NCBI RefSeq assembly: GCF_003846185.1
Contig: NZ_ML123034.1
Span: 5,568,172 to 5,602,595, forward strand
Origin: Streptomyces sp. ADI96-02
GTDB lineage: Bacteria > Actinomycetota > Actinomycetes > Streptomycetales > Streptomycetaceae
DNA: 34,424 nucleotides
Reading direction: 5' to 3'
Notes under the pieces: model-generated
What the model was told of the DNA's origin: nothing
What the model saw: the letters and a program-made list of their open reading frames with translations, nothing else
Database searches by the model: none
Shown here: piece by piece, positions 30,958 to 34,424 of the stretch
Layout of the letters: each line of letters opens with the position of its first letter
How positions within the stretch are numbered: the stretch's first letter is position 1
Made by a program: the position numbers and the translations under genes

Positions 30958-31368
30958 GTGGCGTACGACGTCGAGAAGCCGGACGAGCAGTGGCGGGCCG
31001 AGCTGAGTCCCGCCGAGTACGCGGTGCTGCGCCAGGCCGGCACCGAGCCCGCCTTCGTGGGCGAGTACACCGACACCGAGACGGCGGGCGTCTACTCCTG
31101 CCGGGCCTGCGGCGCGGAGCTCTTCCGCTCCGACACGAAGTTCGCGTCGCACTGCGGCTGGCCGTCCTTCTACGACCCGAAGGAGACGGACGCCGTCGAG
31201 CTGATCGAGGACCGTACCCACGGCATGGTCCGCACCGAGGTGCGCTGCGCCCGGTGCGGCTCGCACCTGGGCCACGTCTTCGAGGGCGAGGGCTACCCGA
31301 CCCCCACCGACCAGCGCTACTGCATCAACTCGATCTCCCTGACGCTCGCCCCCGACGAGAGCCGGTGA
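30958..31368 (+). CDS. msrB: Peptide-methionine (R)-S-oxide reductase
   Basis: This 136-residue enzyme repairs methionine-R-sulfoxide in proteins. It has two zinc-binding CxxC motifs (CRAC and CARC), the substrate segment HCGWPSFYDP and the catalytic cysteine in RYCINSISL. GAGGGAG lies 8 bases before the GTG start at 30958. Its stop is only 9 bases from the stop of the convergent hydrolase gene. Confidence 0.95.
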   Translation: MAYDVEKPDEQWRAELSPAEYAVLRQAGTEPAFVGEYTDTETAGVYSCRACGAELFRSDTKFASHCGWPSFYDPKETDAVELIEDRTHGMVRTEVRCARCGSHLGHVFEGEGYPTPTDQRYCINSISLTLAPDESR

Positions 31369-31377
31369 CCTGAGTCG

Positions 31378-33066
31378 TCACGTGGGGATGACGGGGATCT
31401 CCAGGGCTGACGGCCGGTCGGGCGACCAGGTGATGACGGCCTTCCCCGATGTGGTCGGCAGGTAGTGAGTGGGGAAGTGCCCGAAGAACGGGTTGCGAGG
31501 TTGCGGATACCTGCCCGCCACCAGGAGCCGCAGACTGTCACCGGCACGGAACAGCGTGGCCGAGGAGCTCAGAGGGATGAGCACCTCGACTTCTTCGTCG
31601 TCCCGGACGGGCTGGAGGGTGCGGAACGTGTGCTCCGGCTGGTGCGGGGTGCTGAGAGCCGGGTCGAGTTCGCGGAGCGCGAGGCGCAGGCGGCCTTGTG
31701 CGACACAGTCGCGCCCGTATCCGTACGAGCCTTCGAAAGGCACCGGCGAGTCGCGTGACCATTTCTCGATTCCGACGAAGAGCCGAGGGTCCGGAGAGCC
31801 TGTGGTGGTCACGCGGAGCCGTAGGTTCATCGGCCCGCTGAGTTCGGTGTCCTCGCTGAATCGGTAGGAGAAGACGGCCGCGTCGCGACGCAGGTCGAAT
31901 TCGACGCTTCCTGCATCGCTCTGTTTCTCGGCGAGGGTGCCGCCCTCGCCGAGAAACAGCTGACGCCAGTCCGTGCGCGCGAGTGGCCATTCCTCTTCGT
32001 TGCGAATCTCGACGATTTCGTCGCGTCGGTCCCTGACCTCCAGGCGCACGCGTGGCAGCGGAGGAACGTCCAGCCGGCGCAGATGCCGGTCGAAGAACGC
32101 GAGCTGGCTGCGCCTGGCGTCCTCTCCGTAGAAGGAGGCCCATTTGGGCCCGCGGTGCACATAGGCATGCCGTTCTTCCGACGTGACGCGCTGGAACGCG
32201 CGCATCGACCCCACGCTGTGGAGATTGTTGTCGGAGAAGCTGGTGCACACCAGAATCGGGACAGTGATTTTCGAAAGGTCGGGAGCGAGGGCTTCCCACC
32301 ATGCGTCACGGACCGGGTGACGGAGTCGTTCGGCTGCGAGGTCGGTCTTCAGGCGGGCCACGCGGCCGGTGAGGAAAAGCCAGGCCCTTGCGAAACCGTT
32401 CTCGACGACACCGCCCGGGGTGAAGAAGTCGCGGTAGGCGTCGGTGAACCCTTCCCACGGACAGATCGCCTTCAGAGCGGGCGGATTGAGGGCGGCGACC
32501 TTGTACTGGGACAGTGCGAGGTACGACACGCCCAGCATTCCGACGCGCCCCGTGGACCACGGCTGCCCGGCGGCCCAGGCGATGACCTGCGAGATGTCGT
32601 CGGCTTCCTGGTCGGAGAGCAGATCGCCGCGCCCCTCCGAGTGGCCGCCGCCGCGGGTGTCGAGGTTGATGACGGCGTAGCCCTGCTGCGCCCACCAGAC
32701 GGGGTCGGGCGCCTCCCAGCTGGTCTGGTCCGAGATCCGCAGCGGGGCCGACTGGTTCATGATCCGGAACTGCGGGTTGAGAGACCACCTGCCGCGCTTG
32801 CGTTTCGGTACTGAGTCCTTCCCGTACGGATGCGCCGACAGGAGGACCGGAAAGGGGCCCTCACCGGCGGGCCGGAACAGGTTCAGGCGGAGCGTCACCC
32901 CGTCCCGCATCAGCACCGGTACGTCCTCGTCCTTCGTGATGTCCGACGGCATCGCGTAGACGGCAACGGGCGGGCGCAGTGCCGTGCGGATGCGACGACG
33001 TGCATAGCCGACAGCGCCGGGACGTCGCCAGGGGCGGTCGAGTGTCTTCCTCGTCATAGCTGGCAT
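31378..33066 (-). CDS. CocE/NonD-family hydrolase
   Basis: This 562-residue protein has an alpha/beta hydrolase core followed by a C-terminal jelly-roll domain (about 340-562), the layout of cocaine esterase and X-Pro dipeptidyl-peptidase-like enzymes. The nucleophile is S181 in GVSYLAL; D279 in SFSDNNLHS is the probable acid, and the histidine may be H304 or a nearby residue in YVHRGPKWASFY, which is not the common GPWxH form. The core starts with VPVLMRDGVTLRLNLFRP. It has no signal peptide. AGGAC precedes ATG 33066. It diverges from a TetR regulator and looks less GC-rich than the core genes, so it is probably an accessory, ligand-induced gene. A 17-bp inverted repeat lies inside its coding sequence. 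Substrate unknown. Confidence 0.85.
   Translation of the reverse strand: MPAMTRKTLDRPWRRPGAVGYARRRIRTALRPPVAVYAMPSDITKDEDVPVLMRDGVTLRLNLFRPAGEGPFPVLLSAHPYGKDSVPKRKRGRWSLNPQFRIMNQSAPLRISDQTSWEAPDPVWWAQQGYAVINLDTRGGGHSEGRGDLLSDQEADDISQVIAWAAGQPWSTGRVGMLGVSYLALSQYKVAALNPPALKAICPWEGFTDAYRDFFTPGGVVENGFARAWLFLTGRVARLKTDLAAERLRHPVRDAWWEALAPDLSKITVPILVCTSFSDNNLHSVGSMRAFQRVTSEERHAYVHRGPKWASFYGEDARRSQLAFFDRHLRRLDVPPLPRVRLEVRDRRDEIVEIRNEEEWPLARTDWRQLFLGEGGTLAEKQSDAGSVEFDLRRDAAVFSYRFSEDTELSGPMNLRLRVTTTGSPDPRLFVGIEKWSRDSPVPFEGSYGYGRDCVAQGRLRLALRELDPALSTPHQPEHTFRTLQPVRDDEEVEVLIPLSSSATLFRAGDSLRLLVAGRYPQPRNPFFGHFPTHYLPTTSGKAVITWSPDRPSALEIPVIPT
31921..31959. repeat. 17-bp perfect inverted repeat inside the hydrolase gene
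   Basis: 31921-31937 and 31943-31959 are exact reverse complements with a five-base loop (TGCCG). It encodes LFLGEGGTLAEKQ (about residues 370-382), between the catalytic core and the jelly-roll domain. Coding sequence rarely holds so long a hairpin. Confidence 0.9.
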
Positions 33067-33089
33067 AGTTCAGTCCTACCATGGTTTTT

Positions 33090-33108
33090 AGTGGCACTCC
33101 AGTGCACT
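33090..33108. promoter_or_regulatory. Candidate operator between the hydrolase and TetR genes
   Basis: AGTGGCACT, two bases, then AGTGCACT form two adjacent copies of an AGTG/CACT palindrome and an overall near-palindrome. It lies in the short divergent promoter region, just upstream of the TetR -35 box. It is the natural binding site candidate for the TetR protein. Confidence 0.5.
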
Positions 33109-33138
33109 TGATCGACGTTCCAGAGCATGCGGTACGCT
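33108..33138 (+). promoter_or_regulatory. Promoter for a leaderless tetR transcript
   Basis: TTGATC (33108-33113) and TACGCT (33133-33138) are separated by 19 bases. The -10 box ends 6 bases before ATG 33145, so transcription would begin at the start codon. It supports ATG 33145 over ATG 33127. Confidence 0.5.
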
Positions 33139-33144
33139 GCTCCC

Positions 33145-33810
33145 ATGACCGCAGATCGATCCGCCGAGGCGAAGCGCCGGAGCCGTCAGAAGACGGTGGG
33201 CGACGCCTTGCGTCGCGATACCCGCAACAGGCTGCTGGAGGCTGCGGAGGAGGAGTTCACCGCGCACGGCTATGCGAAGACGACGGTCACGGGACTGGCC
33301 GCCGCGGCCGGGGTTTCTGTCCAGACCCTCTACCTCGCCTGGGGAAGCAAACGAGAGCTCCTTCGCGGATACATGGAGACGGTCATCGCCGGGAGCGCCG
33401 TTTCACCTGAGGACGCGGTCATACGATTCGCCGGCCTGACGCCGTCCGAGCGAATCTCGGAACTCGCCGACCTCGTCGCGGAAATCGCCGAGCGCTCCGC
33501 AACCGGATGGCGCATCTACCGGGACGCCGCAGCCGTCGATCCGGAAATCGCCGCCGACTGGGACGAACTCCAGCTCCTGCGCCACCAGTTCATCAGTCGA
33601 GTGCTCGCCGACATCCCCGCAGCAGCACTGTTGCCCGGTGTCGCGCCCGGAAGCGCGATCGACACGGCCTGGGCGATCGCGAGTCCCGACAGCCATGACC
33701 TTCTGGTCCGCCGCCTCGGCTACACAACCGGAGAATTCCGCACATGGATGAGGAGAACCCTGGCCTCGGCCTTACTCGCCTCCTGCGGCACCGCCGACAC
33801 CACGACGTGA
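33145..33810 (+). CDS. TetR-family transcriptional regulator with a TTA codon
   Basis: This 221-residue regulator has a basic N-terminus and the TetR helix-turn-helix (NRLLEAAEEEFTAHGYAKTT and GVSVQTLYLAWGSKRELL, about 28-75), followed by a helical ligand-binding domain. ATG 33145 is chosen because of the leaderless promoter in front. It diverges from the CocE-type hydrolase gene with 78 bp between start codons, so it probably represses that gene. Leu210 is a TTA codon (33772-33774), so full-length protein should depend on the bldA tRNA. The ligand is unknown. Confidence 0.88.
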   Translation: MTADRSAEAKRRSRQKTVGDALRRDTRNRLLEAAEEEFTAHGYAKTTVTGLAAAAGVSVQTLYLAWGSKRELLRGYMETVIAGSAVSPEDAVIRFAGLTPSERISELADLVAEIAERSATGWRIYRDAAAVDPEIAADWDELQLLRHQFISRVLADIPAAALLPGVAPGSAIDTAWAIASPDSHDLLVRRLGYTTGEFRTWMRRTLASALLASCGTADTTT

Positions 33811-33873
33811 GCGCAATGGTCGGCGGCAGGTTCCGGAACGAGGACGGCTGACGATTCCGGCGGTACGTCTCTT

Positions 33874-33999
33874 ATGTCCACAGTGATTGCCGCGATAGCT
33901 GCTGTTGCAAGTGCGGCGGCAGATTGGGGCAAGTGGAACGAATACGGCTTGCCCTCTTGGCCAGCAGGTCAGACCCCTGGGCCACGAACCTCACGGTGA
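33874..33999 (+). CDS. Possible 41-residue small protein
   Basis: ATG 33874 opens a frame starting MSTVIAAIAAVASAAADWGK, with an Ala/Ile-rich amphipathic or weakly hydrophobic helix and a Trp-containing tail, ending at TGA 33997-33999. No ribosome site is visible before it, and several codons have A or T in third position. It may be a small peptide gene or chance. Confidence 0.2.
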   Translation: MSTVIAAIAAVASAAADWGKWNEYGLPSWPAGQTPGPRTSR

Positions 34000-34050
34000 C
34001 ACCCCTACGCCCAGCGGTCCGCCGGCCGCAGGAGGTAGTCCGGACGGGGC

Positions 34051-34068
34051 CCGGAGCGTACGCTCCGG
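34051..34068. promoter_or_regulatory. 18-bp perfect palindrome
   Basis: CCGGAGCGTACGCTCCGG is a complete palindrome in a gene-poor stretch. It could be an operator for the gene at the right edge or a terminator. Nothing else assigns it. Confidence 0.45.
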
Positions 34069-34165
34069 CCATGACCGGGTGTTGATCGTGGCTCAGATCG
34101 CAGCGGCTCGGCTTCACCTGTGTCGGACCAAGCCGGTTCCCGCCCGGCGCGCCAGGATGAGCGCC

Positions 34166-34424
34166 GTGAACGACCAGCTCGCCTACCGCCAGGCCCGCGA
34201 CCTCCAGGGCGCGGCCTGTTCCACTCCCGCCGATCTGGAGCGCTACCTTGCCCAGAGCCGCGTGGGGGCCCAAAGCCTGTGCATGACGGTCTGGCCCAGG
34301 CCGTCATGCACACATACGCGGGCACGTTCCTCCTCGACCGGAGAACGGCCGAGCTGCCCCACCCGCAGGATGTGGTCGAGCGCAAATTCTCCGACGGCCT
34401 CATGTACGTCCCCGATCCGACGGA
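34166..34424 (+). pseudogene. Partial reading frame at the right edge with an apparent frameshift
   Basis: GTG 34166 with AGGA 8 bases upstream opens a frame reading NDQLAYRQARDLQGAACSTP and then DLERYLAQSRVG, with G/C third positions. After about 34265-34290 the GC-biased frame is the one shifted by -1, reading GLAQAVMHTYAGTFLLDRRT and then VVERKFSDGLMYVPDPT to the edge. Either the gene is broken, the assembly has an indel, or a second gene starts at about 34279. I do not recognise the family. It continues beyond the window. Confidence 0.35.

Larger units (their letters stand above)
33811..34156. other. 346-bp stretch without a confident gene
   Basis: The stretch contains a possible 41-codon frame, an 18-bp palindrome and otherwise no recognisable element. 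Composition is mixed and less GC-biased than the core genes. It may be decayed sequence. Confidence 0.5.

Noticed and set aside
34265..34290. Programmed -1 ribosomal frameshift at CCCAAAG
   Set aside because: The heptamer is not in the zero-frame register needed for tandem slippage, so mutation, assembly error or a second gene are more likely.
1..34424. tRNA, rRNA, insertion sequences, integrase or phage genes
   Set aside because: I saw no transposase or integrase motifs, no terminal repeats with target duplications and no tRNA-like cloverleaf. Short cloverleaf structures cannot be fully excluded by eye.

Overview
The window is a stretch of chromosome from a high-GC actinomycete, almost certainly a Streptomyces. 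The evidence is very high G+C with strong third-position GC bias, many GTG starts, the sporulation regulator WhiI, the actinobacterial coproporphyrin-type heme genes, and TTA leucine codons confined to two genes. Most of it is core chromosome. The less GC-rich, less conserved-looking genes lie near the right end, around murC/msrB (29.5-34.4 kb).

Layout. 0-3.4 kb: a two-gene beta-oxidation operon on the minus strand (thiolase fadA-type, then the fused hydratase/3-hydroxyacyl-CoA dehydrogenase fadB-type, with a 4-bp overlap). 3.8-6.7 kb: an RNase D-like exonuclease, the atypical response regulator WhiI with a recognisable sigma-WhiG promoter, and a DUF3000 protein. 6.8-12.7 kb: heme synthesis genes hemE, hemY/cgoX and chdC on the plus strand, interrupted by a minus-strand pair (DUF4349 lipoprotein and a CoA-disulfide-reductase-like flavoprotein). 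12.9-14.4 kb: a secreted TAP-type alpha/beta hydrolase containing a TTA codon. 14.6-17.0 kb: a translationally coupled pair, a DUF692/MNIO iron enzyme fused to a DUF2063-like partner domain, followed by a membrane protein with a Cys/Gly/Ser repeat tail. 17.2-19.6 kb: a PTH2-type hydrolase, an AIM24 protein and a lipoprotein polysaccharide deacetylase. 19.7-22.9 kb: a LacI regulator, RpiB-type isomerase and MHS transporter, with twin palindromic operators. 23.2-27.9 kb: a PhoX-family Tat protein, an OsmC peroxidase, a ZapE/AFG1 ATPase, a RibD-C reductase and a small conserved-looking protein. 27.9-31.4 kb: murC and msrB, separated by an unrecognised gene whose C-terminus looks like the CheD deamidase active site. 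31.4-34.4 kb: a CocE-type hydrolase diverging from a TTA-containing TetR regulator, then a gene-poor, possibly decayed end.

The best candidate for an undescribed system is the 14.6-17.0 kb pair. MNIO enzymes act with a partner protein on cysteines of peptide substrates. Here the enzyme and a partner-like domain are one polypeptide, and the coupled next gene ends in a Cys-containing repeat, which makes it the obvious candidate substrate. A possible ECF-type promoter lies upstream. The second candidate is the CheD-like orphan at 29.5 kb, which keeps Thr/Cys/His in near-CheD spacing with no chemotaxis gene nearby. Development-linked control is a minor theme: WhiI with a sigma-WhiG promoter and two TTA (bldA-dependent) genes.

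All assignments come from reading motifs and family resemblance by eye. No database search was run.
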